Positions 9,022 to 17,527 of a stretch of DNA of 61,622 nt are shown one piece after another. The DNA comes from Bacillota bacterium (GTDB lineage: Bacteria; Bacillota; Clostridia; Lachnospirales; Lachnospiraceae), in assembly GCA_023437715.1 (NCBI GenBank), contig JAEZFK010000027.1, positions 1 to 61,622 on the forward strand, written 5' to 3'. The number at the start of each line of letters is the position of its first letter. Position 1 is the first letter of the stretch. The notes beneath the pieces are model-generated. The model was not told the DNA's origin and made no database searches. It saw nothing but the letters and a program-made list of their open reading frames with translations. The position numbers and the translations under genes were made by a program.

Positions 9022-11100
9022 ATGTCAAAATCGTTATACATTGCAGAAAAACCAAGTGTGGCCCAGGAGTTTGCCAATGCCCTGAAAGTAAAGGGAAGGC
9101 GGAGTGATGGATACATAGAATCGGATCAGGCGATCATAACCTGGTGCGTTGGACATCTGGTCACAATGAGTTATCCGGAGGTGTACGATCCGAAATACAA
9201 GCGGTGGAGCCTTTCCACCCTTCCCTTTCTTCCCAAGGAATTTAAGTATGAAATCATCCCAGGAGTGGAAAAGCAGTTCAAAATCGTCAGCAGCCTGTTA
9301 AACCGCCCGGAGGTGGACACCATTTACGTCTGCACCGACTCAGGGCGTGAGGGAGAATATATCTACCGTCTGGTGGCCCAGATGGCCGGAGTCCGGGATA
9401 AGAAACAGAAGCGGGTCTGGATTGATTCCCAGACAGAGGAAGAGATTTTAAGAGGAATCCGGGAGGCAAAGGATGAATCGGAATACGATAATCTTTCGGC
9501 CTCTGCCTATTTGCGGGCAAAAGAAGATTATCTCATGGGAATTAATTTTTCCCGATTGCTTACACTAAGGTATGGACAGCATATTTCCAACTATTTAAAA
9601 AGTGAAAAAAATACGGTCATATCCGTAGGGCGGGTTATGACCTGCGTTATGGGCATGGTGGTGCGGAGAGAGCGGGAGATAAGGGAGTTTGTAAAAACTC
9701 CGTTTTACCGCGTGATCGGCACATTTTCCGGTCCGGATGCGTCAGATCCCTCCCTGGGCCTGGATTTTGACGGGGAATGGAAAAGCGTTCCCGGTTCCCG
9801 GTATTTTGAATCTCCCTTTCTCTATAAGGAAAATGGTTTTAAGGAGAGGAAATATGCGGAAGAGCTGATCGGCTTTCTTTCCGCCATGGACCCTATGGAA
9901 GGAACCGTGGTTTCCATTGAAAAGAAAAAGGAAACAAAAAATCCTCCTTTGCTTTATAACCTGGCAGAGCTTCAGAATGACTGTTCCAGGATGTTCAAGA
10001 TCAGCCCTGACGAAACCTTAAAGCAGGTTCAGGAGCTTTACGAAAAGAAACTGGTTACCTATCCGAGAACCGATGCGAGAGTGCTTTCCACGGCAGTGGC
10101 TAAGGAAATCCATAAAAACATCGGCGGGCTGAAGGGCTTTGAGCCTTTGGCGGGAGCGGCGGCAGAGGTCCTGGAAAAGGGCTCTTATAAGACCATCGAA
10201 AAAACCAGGTATGTAAATGACAAGCAAATTACAGACCACTACGCCATCATACCGACGGGCCAGGGACTGGGGGCCTTAAAGGGTCTGTCTTCCTTAACCT
10301 CGAAAGTGTATGAGGTTATCAGCAGAAGGTTTTTAAGTATTTTTTATCCGCCTGCCGTTTATCAGAAATATGCTTTGGAGCTTGCGGCAGATACCCCGGG
10401 TCCTGTTTCACCGATTCAGGAACACTTTTTTTCCAATTTCAGGGTCATGCTGGAAGAGGGGTATTTAAAGATTGCCTATGTATCCGGAGGAAAGAAGAAG
10501 CAGGAAGAGAAAAGCAGCGAAACCGCCTCAGAGGATGGCGGCGGGAATGAGAACAACATGGATAATCCGGCGTTTATCGCCATGCTGGGTTCCTTGAAAA
10601 AAGGAATGAGGCTTCCGCTTAAGAATCTGACAATTAAAGAGGGGGAGACCTCTCCGCCGAAACGCTATACGTCAGGTTCCATGATTCTGGCTATGGAAAA
10701 TGCAGGACAGCTCATTGAGGATGAGGAGCTGCGGGCCCAGATAAAGGGAAGCGGCATCGGCACCAGTGCCACCCGGGCGGAGATCTTAAAGAAGCTGTTT
10801 CATATCAAATACCTTTCCCTCAATACAAAGACCCAGGTCATTGTTCCCACTCTTTTGGGTGAAATGATTTTTGATGTGGTCAATAACTCCATACGCCAGC
10901 TCCTCAATCCGGAACTGACGGCAAGCTGGGAGAAAGGGCTGACTTATGTGGCAGAGGGGAGCATAACCCCGGATGAGTATATGCAGAAGCTGGAGAATTT
11001 TGTTGCCGGACGCACCACAGGCGTGTTAAGGCTCAATAACCATTACGATTTGCGTAGTGTATTTGACGCCGCGGCAGCTAATTATAAAAATCAAAAATAG
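9022..11100 (+). CDS. topB: DNA topoisomerase III (type IA)
   Basis: Type IA topoisomerase that cuts one DNA strand to relax negative supercoils and unlink replication or recombination intermediates. The Toprim domain spans about residues 1-140 (SLYIAEKPSVAQEF, then CTDSGREGEYIYR). The catalytic tyrosine is Tyr347 in LVTYPRTDAR. A later GSGIGTSATRAEILKKL and a C-terminus without zinc ribbons agree with TopB rather than TopA. At 692 aa it has the usual length. GGGAG precedes ATG 9022. A lysine/glutamate-rich insertion (about 490-515) separates two domains. Paralogs of this length are also carried by conjugative elements, but no other transfer genes are near and base usage resembles the neighbours. 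Confidence 0.92.
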   Translation: MSKSLYIAEKPSVAQEFANALKVKGRRSDGYIESDQAIITWCVGHLVTMSYPEVYDPKYKRWSLSTLPFLPKEFKYEIIPGVEKQFKIVSSLLNRPEVDTIYVCTDSGREGEYIYRLVAQMAGVRDKKQKRVWIDSQTEEEILRGIREAKDESEYDNLSASAYLRAKEDYLMGINFSRLLTLRYGQHISNYLKSEKNTVISVGRVMTCVMGMVVRREREIREFVKTPFYRVIGTFSGPDASDPSLGLDFDGEWKSVPGSRYFESPFLYKENGFKERKYAEELIGFLSAMDPMEGTVVSIEKKKETKNPPLLYNLAELQNDCSRMFKISPDETLKQVQELYEKKLVTYPRTDARVLSTAVAKEIHKNIGGLKGFEPLAGAAAEVLEKGSYKTIEKTRYVNDKQITDHYAIIPTGQGLGALKGLSSLTSKVYEVISRRFLSIFYPPAVYQKYALELAADTPGPVSPIQEHFFSNFRVMLEEGYLKIAYVSGGKKKQEEKSSETASEDGGGNENNMDNPAFIAMLGSLKKGMRLPLKNLTIKEGETSPPKRYTSGSMILAMENAGQLIEDEELRAQIKGSGIGTSATRAEILKKLFHIKYLSLNTKTQVIVPTLLGEMIFDVVNNSIRQLLNPELTASWEKGLTYVAEGSITPDEYMQKLENFVAGRTTGVLRLNNHYDLRSVFDAAAANYKNQK

Positions 11101-11112
11101 GAGATCAATAAA

Positions 11113-11799
11113 ATGAAAAAAGAAGATATGACAAATCAAGACTTGTTTGATACGAACCATACTGTGGCGAAGCTGTTATTTGAACAGAATACTTATCCAT
11201 GGGAGATTCTTCCGAAGATCAGCGAATTCATCGTTTCCCTGGGAGAGCGTCTTCCAAAGGATGAATTTGTTCATGTAGGAAAGGCAGTCTGGATTCATAA
11301 ATCCGTAAATCTTCCGCCCACAGCATGTATGGGAGAGAACGTCATCATCTGTAAGGGCGCTCAGATCCGTCACTGTGCATTTGTCAGAGGAAATGCCATC
11401 ATCGGCGAATTTGCGGTTGTCGGTAACTCTTCAGAAATTAAAAACTCCATCCTTTTTGACGGAGTTCAGGTTCCCCACTACAACTATGTAGGCGATTCCA
11501 TTTTAGGCTACAAGTCTCATATGGGGGCTTCCTCTCTGGCTTCCAATGTAAAATCAGACAAGAGCCCTGTTGTGGTTCATGCGGAGGACGGAGACATTGA
11601 AACCGGCCTTAAGAAATTCGGTGCGATTATCGGAGACTTTGCAGAAGTCGGCTGCGGCGCTGTGTTAAATCCAGGAACAGTTATCGGCCCGAAATCCAAT
11701 ATTTATCCCCTTTCCTGTGTAAGAGGATGCGTGGATGCAAACTCCATTTATAAGAAACAGGGCGAAATCGTTGAAAAGACCATGGAAACAGAAGAATAA
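11113..11799 (+). CDS. Left-handed beta-helix (hexapeptide repeat) protein
   Basis: 228-aa protein whose middle (about residues 65-205) is made of hexapeptide-type repeats, for example MGENVIICKGAQIRHCAFV and later GAVLNPGTVIGPKSNIYPLS. It resembles the C-terminal acyltransferase half of GlmU and homologs annotated as UDP-N-acetylglucosamine pyrophosphorylase-related, but it lacks the nucleotidyltransferase domain with its LAAGxGTRM motif. It starts 12 bp after topB and probably shares its transcript. The family suggests transfer of an acyl group to a sugar nucleotide; that is inference, and the substrate is unknown. Confidence 0.75.
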   Translation: MKKEDMTNQDLFDTNHTVAKLLFEQNTYPWEILPKISEFIVSLGERLPKDEFVHVGKAVWIHKSVNLPPTACMGENVIICKGAQIRHCAFVRGNAIIGEFAVVGNSSEIKNSILFDGVQVPHYNYVGDSILGYKSHMGASSLASNVKSDKSPVVVHAEDGDIETGLKKFGAIIGDFAEVGCGAVLNPGTVIGPKSNIYPLSCVRGCVDANSIYKKQGEIVEKTMETEE

Positions 11800-11812
11800 A
11801 GACAATAAAAAA

Positions 11813-11860
11813 TGAGGGGGAGGAAAGTGATTGATTCACTTTCTTCCCCCTCACTTTTTT
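11813..11860. terminator. Strong bidirectional terminator
   Basis: An 18-pair stem (TGAGGGGG... with ...CCCCCTCA) closes on a TTGAT loop and is flanked by A-rich sequence on the left and TTTTTT on the right, so it can work for both converging units. Confidence 0.9.
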
Positions 11861-11875
11861 ATGTTTCCGGTGCGG

Positions 11876-12517
11876 TTATTTTGTTCCGAAAATCCGGTCT
11901 CCCGCATCTCCCAGGCCAGGGCAGATATAGGCATCTTCATTGAGCTGGCGGTCTAAGTGTCCGATGTAGATCTGAACGTCCGGATGAGCTTCCCGAAGTC
12001 TCTTTAAGCCTTCCGGAGCGGCGATGATGGCCATGAATTTGATGTTTCTTCCTCCGTGCTGCTTGATGAAATCCACGGCAGCCACTGCGGAACCTCCGGT
12101 TGCCAGCATTGGGTCTGTGACTACAATGGTCCTGAGCTCAATGGGGCTTGGCAGCTTGCAGTAATATTCGTGGGGCTCATGAGTGACCTCATCCCGGTAA
12201 AGGCCGATATGGCCTACTTTTGCCGAGGGAACTAAGGCCAAGATGCCGTTTACCATTCCCAGTCCGGCCCGGAGTATGGGAACCACGGCCAGCTTTTTGC
12301 CGAAGATCATTGGGGTCATGCAGGTTTCAATGGGTGTTTCTACCTCTACGTCCTGTAAGGGAAGATCTCTTAGGGCTTCGTAGCCCATAAGCATGGCGAT
12401 TTCTTCGATAAGAGAACGGAATTCATTGGTTCCGGTCCGCTTATCTCTTAAAATAGAAATCTTGTGCTGAATCAGCGGGTGGGTAAAGATTGTTACATTT
12501 TCCATTAAAGAGTCCAT
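11876..12517 (-). CDS. upp: Uracil phosphoribosyltransferase
   Basis: Salvages uracil with PRPP to UMP; cytosolic. The 213-aa length is standard. The PRPP-binding loop is VVTDPMLATGGSAVAA, the N-terminal part reads HPLIQHKISILRDKRTGTNEFR as in characterised Upp proteins, and the uracil-binding C-terminus is AYICPGLGDAGDRIFGT. AAAGGA lies 11 bases before the chosen ATG at 12517; a second ATG four codons in is further from it. No purine or pyrimidine transporter is adjacent. Confidence 0.97.
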   Translation of the reverse strand: MDSLMENVTIFTHPLIQHKISILRDKRTGTNEFRSLIEEIAMLMGYEALRDLPLQDVEVETPIETCMTPMIFGKKLAVVPILRAGLGMVNGILALVPSAKVGHIGLYRDEVTHEPHEYYCKLPSPIELRTIVVTDPMLATGGSAVAAVDFIKQHGGRNIKFMAIIAAPEGLKRLREAHPDVQIYIGHLDRQLNEDAYICPGLGDAGDRIFGTK

Positions 12518-12616
12518 AGTAATGTTTGTCCTTTCTTATTGCGTTGCTGCATCAGAGGTTCATTTTATTTTCTGCCCCATTTTATCAAAGGGAGGAGAAA
12601 ATGGCAACTGTTTTTC

Positions 12617-13456
12617 TCATTTTGTTTCAGGAGTGTATTCAATCAGGGCAAAATCGCCCAGCGCGTGAGGCACAGGAATGGATACAATAATCGTGCCCTG
12701 GTCTTCATAGCTGAAAGCTTGTGGAAATGCGGAAGTCCCGTCAGAGGAAGCTTCCTTTAGGGGGAAATCAGCCTGATTCAGCAGCTTTGTATATGCTTCC
12801 AGACTGGTACCGGTCCGCTGTTCCATAAGGGCTTCTGTAAGCTCAGGAGAAGCGTTGTAAAAGCGGCAGTCCTCTGAAAGGATGTACCCGGCAAGGGTAT
12901 AAGGGTCTGCGTAATCCTTAAGGCTTATGTCCCTGGCCTGTGACATATCAACCGTGTTGGTGAAAAATATCTGGACAGGGTATGGGGCCTGGGCCCCGGT
13001 GTATGATCCGGTATAAACGGCAGTGGTCCGCTTCCGGTCGGCAGAGATCACTTTGCAGGTAATGGAGAGGGTGTCTTTTTCCGTATTTACAGAGTAAGCC
13101 TTTAAAATTTCAAGGGCATTGCTCTTAAACAGGGTGTTAACCGCTTCCTCCCTGGATGAGTCTTCTAAGCCGGAGATGAGGGGATATTGGATGGAGACGA
13201 GGCCTTCCTTGTAGGTTTGGATGGCTGCAGCTACTTTTGCCCCGGCGTCCTTTCCTGTGGCGTTTGAAGAGGAGGGGGCTTCAGTATCCTGGATTTTTAC
13301 AGGCTCCGTGCTTTGGGCCTCAGAGGACATGGCTTCCGGAGACACGGTGGTATGACTGCTTAGTAAATCCGTTTTTACATAATTTTTGGGGCCGCAGGAT
13401 GCCAGGGCCAGACTACACATGATGGGAAAGGACAGGATGAGCAGGTTGCGTTTCAT
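12617..13456 (-). CDS. Predicted lipoprotein, RsiV/DUF3298-like
   Basis: 279-aa secreted lipoprotein. The N-terminus is a lipoprotein signal (KR, hydrophobic stretch, lipobox LALASC with Cys about 20). A Ser/Thr/Glu-rich linker of about 50 residues follows, then a globular domain beginning QTYKEGLVSIQYPLISGLED. The order of an SIQYP strand, a segment counting secondary elements around VNTLFKSNA, and a C-terminal region with VSIPVPHALGDFALIEY recalls the extracytoplasmic RsiV/DUF3298 fold, but the match is weak. AAGGTGG four bases before ATG 13456 decides the start; the open frame extends upstream without a ribosome binding site. Function unknown. Confidence 0.6.
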   Translation of the reverse strand: MKRNLLILSFPIMCSLALASCGPKNYVKTDLLSSHTTVSPEAMSSEAQSTEPVKIQDTEAPSSSNATGKDAGAKVAAAIQTYKEGLVSIQYPLISGLEDSSREEAVNTLFKSNALEILKAYSVNTEKDTLSITCKVISADRKRTTAVYTGSYTGAQAPYPVQIFFTNTVDMSQARDISLKDYADPYTLAGYILSEDCRFYNASPELTEALMEQRTGTSLEAYTKLLNQADFPLKEASSDGTSAFPQAFSYEDQGTIIVSIPVPHALGDFALIEYTPETK

Positions 13457-13641
13457 AAGACCACCTTCTTTCGTATTTGTGAGATGCTGATTACAGTATA
13501 CCACATATATTCCCGGGATGGCCGGTATATCTTTAAAATTAAAAAAATCTAAAGAACTCAATCGCTGACCATAGAGATAAGGCTCCGAAAACCTGAATTC
13601 TCATCAGATCTTCCGAGCCTTATTCCCTGCCAAGGGTGTAG

Positions 13642-13724
13642 TGCCGGCAGTGGGACTTGAACCCACACGATGTTGCCATCAACGGATTTTGAGTCCGCCT
13701 CGTCTGCCATTCCGACATGCCGGC
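13642..13724 (-). tRNA. tRNA-Leu (anticodon CAA)
   Basis: An 83-nt class II tRNA on the minus strand: acceptor GCCGGCA/TGCCGGC, anticodon stem GCGGA/TCCGT with loop CTCAAAA (anticodon CAA, reading TTG), a long variable arm TTGATGGCAACATC, and T arm GTGGG/CCCAC. The discriminator base is A and CCA is not encoded. Confidence 0.95.
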
Positions 13725-13744
13725 GTCCACTTACAACGTTCATA

Positions 13745-13773
13745 ATTCTATCATAGGATTTTCCGTTTGGCAA
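13745..13773 (-). promoter_or_regulatory. Promoter of tRNA-Leu
   Basis: On the minus strand TTGCCA, a 17-bp spacer and TAGAAT with an upstream TGA (extended -10), about 20 bp before the tRNA. Confidence 0.7.
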
Positions 13774-13794
13774 GTGTTTTTTATGATTATTAAA

Positions 13795-13823
13795 TTGAAA
13801 ATGCACAGAATATATTGTATGAT
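13795..13823 (+). promoter_or_regulatory. Promoter of the zinc-finger/polA operon
   Basis: TTGAAA (13795-13800), a 17-bp spacer and TATGAT (13818-13823), 35 bp before the TTG start. It is divergent from the tRNA-Leu promoter. Confidence 0.65.
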
Positions 13824-13857
13824 AGAAAAAAGATAGGATTAAGGAGGTGTCTGGGTT

Positions 13858-14205
13858 TTGACATGTAAAGAAGCGGAAAAATTGGTCATGCCATACATCA
13901 ATGATGATCTTACAGATGAAGAACTGCAGGAATTTCTGGAACACATGGAAAGCTGCCCCGACTGCCGGGAGGAGCTGGAAATTTACTTTACCGTGGATGT
14001 GGGAATCCGGCAGCTGGATTCTGAAACGGGAAATTATAATATTAAGGGCGCACTTGAAGCAGCAGTGGAGCAATCCAGACAAAGGCTTCAGGCTGTGCGG
14101 CTTATAAAAATCGCAAGATATGCGGTGTCTACGCTGAGCGTAATGGCATTGATTATCACAGTCCTTCTGCAATGCCGGATCTGGCTTCAGCTGGGCTTAC
14201 TATGA
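13858..14205 (+). CDS. Anti-sigma-factor-like zinc-finger membrane protein
   Basis: 115-aa protein with an N-terminal zf-HC2-type zinc finger (CKEAEKLV, then an H-x3-C-x2-C in LEHMESCPDCREEL) and one membrane segment near the C-terminus (YAVSTLSVMALIITVLL). This layout is that of small membrane anti-sigma factors, but no ECF sigma factor gene is adjacent. The start is TTG at 13858, chosen because AAGGAGGTG lies eight bases upstream. The last codons overlap the upstream in-frame ATGs of polA, so the two are probably translationally coupled. The partner is unknown, and a role other than sigma control is possible. Confidence 0.7.
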   Translation: MTCKEAEKLVMPYINDDLTDEELQEFLEHMESCPDCREELEIYFTVDVGIRQLDSETGNYNIKGALEAAVEQSRQRLQAVRLIKIARYAVSTLSVMALIITVLLQCRIWLQLGLL

Positions 14206-14216
14206 TGGGAGAAAAT

Positions 14217-16871
14217 ATGGGCAGAAAAAAAATACTGTTAATAGATGGAAGCAGCATGCTGAAAGGGGCATTTTACGGACTGCCTGCCGGCGGCGCCGGA
14301 GGAATCCGCAATTTGATAGTGAAAGTTTTAGAAGCAGGGGAGATGGATTATCTCGCCGCAGTTTTTTGTTGTAAGAATGGGGGATTTTTTAAGGGATTTG
14401 AGGATTTTTTCAAGCAGCAGAAAGCCCTGGAAGAAATGCTGGCTGCCATGAATATTCCGGTTCTTAATAAGGAAGGCTGGAGTTCCGCAGATATCATCGC
14501 CTCACTGGTAAAAAAGGGACAGGAGGAAGATCTGGAAACCGTGATTCTGTCGGAGGACAGAAAGCTTTTGCAGGCGGTGAGAGAGCATGTGGCTCTTAAG
14601 ATTCCCGGGGCAGGAGAAGAGGGGCTGGAGTTTAAGACCTATTCGCCGGATGGCATCCGGGAAGAATACGGTTTAGAGCCCGGCGTTTTAGGCAATGTGC
14701 TTTCCCTGTCAGGAAGCTGGGGCATCGGTGAGAAAACGGCCTGCCGCCTGATAAAACAGTATCAGAGCATTGAAAATCTATATAACCATCTGGAAGAGGT
14801 GGAATCCCAGAGAATCAGGGAGATTTTGTCCGCCCACAGGGAGGAAATTGAGCAGAAAGAAAAGGATATGGCGCTGAATGAGAACTGCGATATCTTTTTG
14901 GATTATACGAAAGCCCAGACGAAAAACCAGGTTGTAAAAGACGGGCTTTCAGAAAGCGGAGCCGTGGATAGTGGATTTTCAGAAAGCGGAACAGAAAACA
15001 AAGGAAGTTTGGGAAGCGGCCAGGGGGAAAACACTCCTTTGGATGCTTTCGGATTTTCCGCTTTAAACCTGCCTCAGGAGCCTTTTAACGAAGCAAATAC
15101 ACCGCCGTCCCCATCATCCATAGAAGCGAACTTCCGCATTGTTTCCGATTTCGCAGATGCCGAAGCCATTTTCTCCAGGTGCGGGAAAGACAGCCGGTTA
15201 GGCCTTCAGCTGATTATAGAGGATAAAGCCGTATCTGCCCTCGCTCTGGCATTAAGTGAAACAGAATGCTTCTGTATCATTCCTCAGGGCTTTCTGACCC
15301 CGGACTATTTGGCGGCCAAGGCGGGAGAGATCTGCAAAAAGTCCTCTCATGTGACAGTGATTCATTTAAAGGAGCAGCTTGCATTTTTAAATCTCACTCC
15401 GGAAAGTCAGGTATTTGACGCAGGGGTAGCCGCTTATTTGTTAAATCCCTTAAAGGATTCCTATGAATATCACGATCTTGCGGCTGACCACTTAGAGCTC
15501 TCCCTGCCTTCCAGAGCAGAGCTTATAGGAAAGAGTTCCTTGAAAAAGGCTCTGGAAGGGAATGAAGAAAAGGCCGTTTCCTGCGTCTGCTACATGGCCT
15601 GTGTGGCATGGAGCTGCGGGGACAAGCTTCGCACAGATTTAAAAAATACCGGTATGGATAAGCTTTTCTATGAAATTGAAATGCCGCTGATTTACAGCCT
15701 CTTTTCCATGGAATCCGTGGGAATCCAGGTGGAGAGGGACCGCTTAAAGGAATACGGGGACCGCTTGAAGGTCGGAATTGCAGAGGTAGAGCAGAAAATA
15801 TACCAGGAAACCGGGGAGACCTTTAACATCAATTCCCCCAAGCAGCTGGGAGAGGTCCTCTTTGACCACATGAAGCTTCCCGGCGGCAAAAAGACCAAAA
15901 GCGGCTATTCTACCGCCGCAGGCATTTTGGAAAAGCTGGCTCCCGATTATCCTGTGGTAGGAATGATTCTGGATTACCGGCAGCTTACGAAATTAAATTC
16001 CACCTATGCGGACGGCCTTGCGGCCTATATCGGCCCGGACCAGCGCATTCACGGAACCTTTAACCAGACCATTACTGCTACGGGAAGAATCAGCAGCACG
16101 GAGCCCAACCTTCAGAATATACCGGTCCGCGTGGAGCTGGGACGGGAGATCAGAAAGGTATTTGTGCCCAAGGAAGGCTGCGTGTTCGTAGACGCCGACT
16201 ATTCCCAGATTGAACTGAGAGTGCTGGCCCATATGTCAGGGGACCAGCGTCTGATAAACGCCTACCGCCAGGCAGAGGACATTCACGCCATCACCGCTTC
16301 CCAGGTGTTCCATGTCCCCCTTGACCAGGTGACGTCCCTTCAGAGAAGAAACGCCAAGGCTGTAAACTTCGGCATTGTATACGGCATCAGTTCCTTTGGC
16401 TTAAGCGAAGGCTTAAGCATTACCAGAAAGGAAGCCTCCGAATATATCAGCAAATATTTTGAAACCTACCCGGAAGTAAAGGCCTTTTTGGACGGCCTTG
16501 TGACTGAGGCAAAGGAACAGGGATACGCGGTCAGCATGTTCGGCAGACGCCGCCCCATTCCGGAGCTCAAATCCTCAAATTTCATGCAGCGCTCTTTCGG
16601 CGAGCGGGTCGCCATGAATTCTCCTATTCAGGGAACTGCGGCGGACATCATAAAGATCGCCATGGTCCGGGTGGACCGGGCCTTAAAGAAGCAGGGGCTG
16701 AAATCCAGGATCGTGCTTCAGGTACACGATGAGCTTCTTATTGAAGCATATCAGGACGAGCTGGATCAGGTAAAAATGCTTCTGGTTGAAGAAATGAAAC
16801 ACGCGGCAGACTTGGAGGTTCCCCTGGAGGTGGATGCCAACGTAGGCAGCTCCTGGTTTGACGCAAAATAA
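14217..16871 (+). CDS. polA: DNA polymerase I with a degenerate 5'-nuclease domain
   Basis: Family A DNA polymerase, 884 aa. The polymerase domain (about 490-884) is intact: motif A starts at Asp659 (DADYSQIELR), motif B reads RRNAKAVNFGIVYG, and motif C is QVHDELL with His837 and Asp838. The 3'-5' exonuclease domain lacks the DxE metal site, as in Bacillus-type PolA. The N-terminal 5'-nuclease region keeps IDGSS but has lost most acidic residues: AVFCC where FD is expected, GWSSADII for GYEADDI, SEDRK for SGDRD, and SGSWGIGEKTA with the DSSDN segment missing. A Gly/Ser/Glu-rich linker (about 240-300) follows. The start at 14217 has GGGAG five bases upstream. It leads an operon with coaE. Confidence 0.93.
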   Translation: MGRKKILLIDGSSMLKGAFYGLPAGGAGGIRNLIVKVLEAGEMDYLAAVFCCKNGGFFKGFEDFFKQQKALEEMLAAMNIPVLNKEGWSSADIIASLVKKGQEEDLETVILSEDRKLLQAVREHVALKIPGAGEEGLEFKTYSPDGIREEYGLEPGVLGNVLSLSGSWGIGEKTACRLIKQYQSIENLYNHLEEVESQRIREILSAHREEIEQKEKDMALNENCDIFLDYTKAQTKNQVVKDGLSESGAVDSGFSESGTENKGSLGSGQGENTPLDAFGFSALNLPQEPFNEANTPPSPSSIEANFRIVSDFADAEAIFSRCGKDSRLGLQLIIEDKAVSALALALSETECFCIIPQGFLTPDYLAAKAGEICKKSSHVTVIHLKEQLAFLNLTPESQVFDAGVAAYLLNPLKDSYEYHDLAADHLELSLPSRAELIGKSSLKKALEGNEEKAVSCVCYMACVAWSCGDKLRTDLKNTGMDKLFYEIEMPLIYSLFSMESVGIQVERDRLKEYGDRLKVGIAEVEQKIYQETGETFNINSPKQLGEVLFDHMKLPGGKKTKSGYSTAAGILEKLAPDYPVVGMILDYRQLTKLNSTYADGLAAYIGPDQRIHGTFNQTITATGRISSTEPNLQNIPVRVELGREIRKVFVPKEGCVFVDADYSQIELRVLAHMSGDQRLINAYRQAEDIHAITASQVFHVPLDQVTSLQRRNAKAVNFGIVYGISSFGLSEGLSITRKEASEYISKYFETYPEVKAFLDGLVTEAKEQGYAVSMFGRRRPIPELKSSNFMQRSFGERVAMNSPIQGTAADIIKIAMVRVDRALKKQGLKSRIVLQVHDELLIEAYQDELDQVKMLLVEEMKHAADLEVPLEVDANVGSSWFDAK

Positions 16872-16886
16872 GGAATTGGTGAAAAT

Positions 16887-17468
16887 ATGAAAGTAATAGG
16901 ACTGACCGGAGGAGTTGGAGCCGGAAAAAGCCTGATTCTAAATATTTTAAAGAAAGAATACGGCGCAGAGGTGATAAAGGCCGATGAAGTATCCCATGAG
17001 CTTATGGAGCCCGGAAACGCCGCGTATCTGGCGGTCAGGGAGGTTTTTGGCAACGCCTTTTTTAAAGAAGACGGCAAGCTGGACCGCCAGCTCATGGCTG
17101 CCCGTATTTTTCAGGATGAAAATGCCCGTAAAACCATAAATGAAATCATACACCCGCTGGTATGGAAAACCATAAGGGATAAAATTTCTGCTTCCCATTC
17201 CGCCCTTATTGTGGTAGAATTTGCAATTATGGGCGAAAAAACGGAAAATGATTATGATGAAATGTGGTATGTCCGCGCATCAGAGCAGAACCGGATTCAC
17301 CGTTTGGCAGAAAACAGGGGTTATACAAAAGAACGCACCGAAGACATCATAGCAAGCCAGGCCTCTGAGTCAGAGTATCTGGAACGCTGTGACCGTGTGA
17401 TTGAAAATAACGGTTCCATTGAAGAGCTGAAGAGCCAGCTGGCGGAAATATTGAAAGACAGGGGATGA
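16887..17468 (+). CDS. coaE: Dephospho-CoA kinase
   Basis: Phosphorylates the ribose 3'-OH of dephospho-CoA, the last step of coenzyme A synthesis; cytosolic. The P-loop is LTGGVGAGKS at the N-terminus, followed by KADEVSHEL and a lid region with RIFQDENARKTINEIIHPLVW. The 193-aa length is usual. It lies 15 bp after polA, a common Firmicute order. Its 3' end overlaps an upstream extension of the next frame but not the chosen start of that gene. Confidence 0.95.
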   Translation: MKVIGLTGGVGAGKSLILNILKKEYGAEVIKADEVSHELMEPGNAAYLAVREVFGNAFFKEDGKLDRQLMAARIFQDENARKTINEIIHPLVWKTIRDKISASHSALIVVEFAIMGEKTENDYDEMWYVRASEQNRIHRLAENRGYTKERTEDIIASQASESEYLERCDRVIENNGSIEELKSQLAEILKDRG

Positions 17469-17527
17469 GTCCCCCTGAAGAAAGCGGCTCAGTAAAGGTG
17501 CTGTGGGAGGAAAGAGGAAAACGAATC

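Noticed and set aside
13558..14172. 204-codon minus-strand ORF across tRNA-Leu
   Set aside because: It covers the tRNA and the zinc-finger gene antisense and has no recognisable domain.
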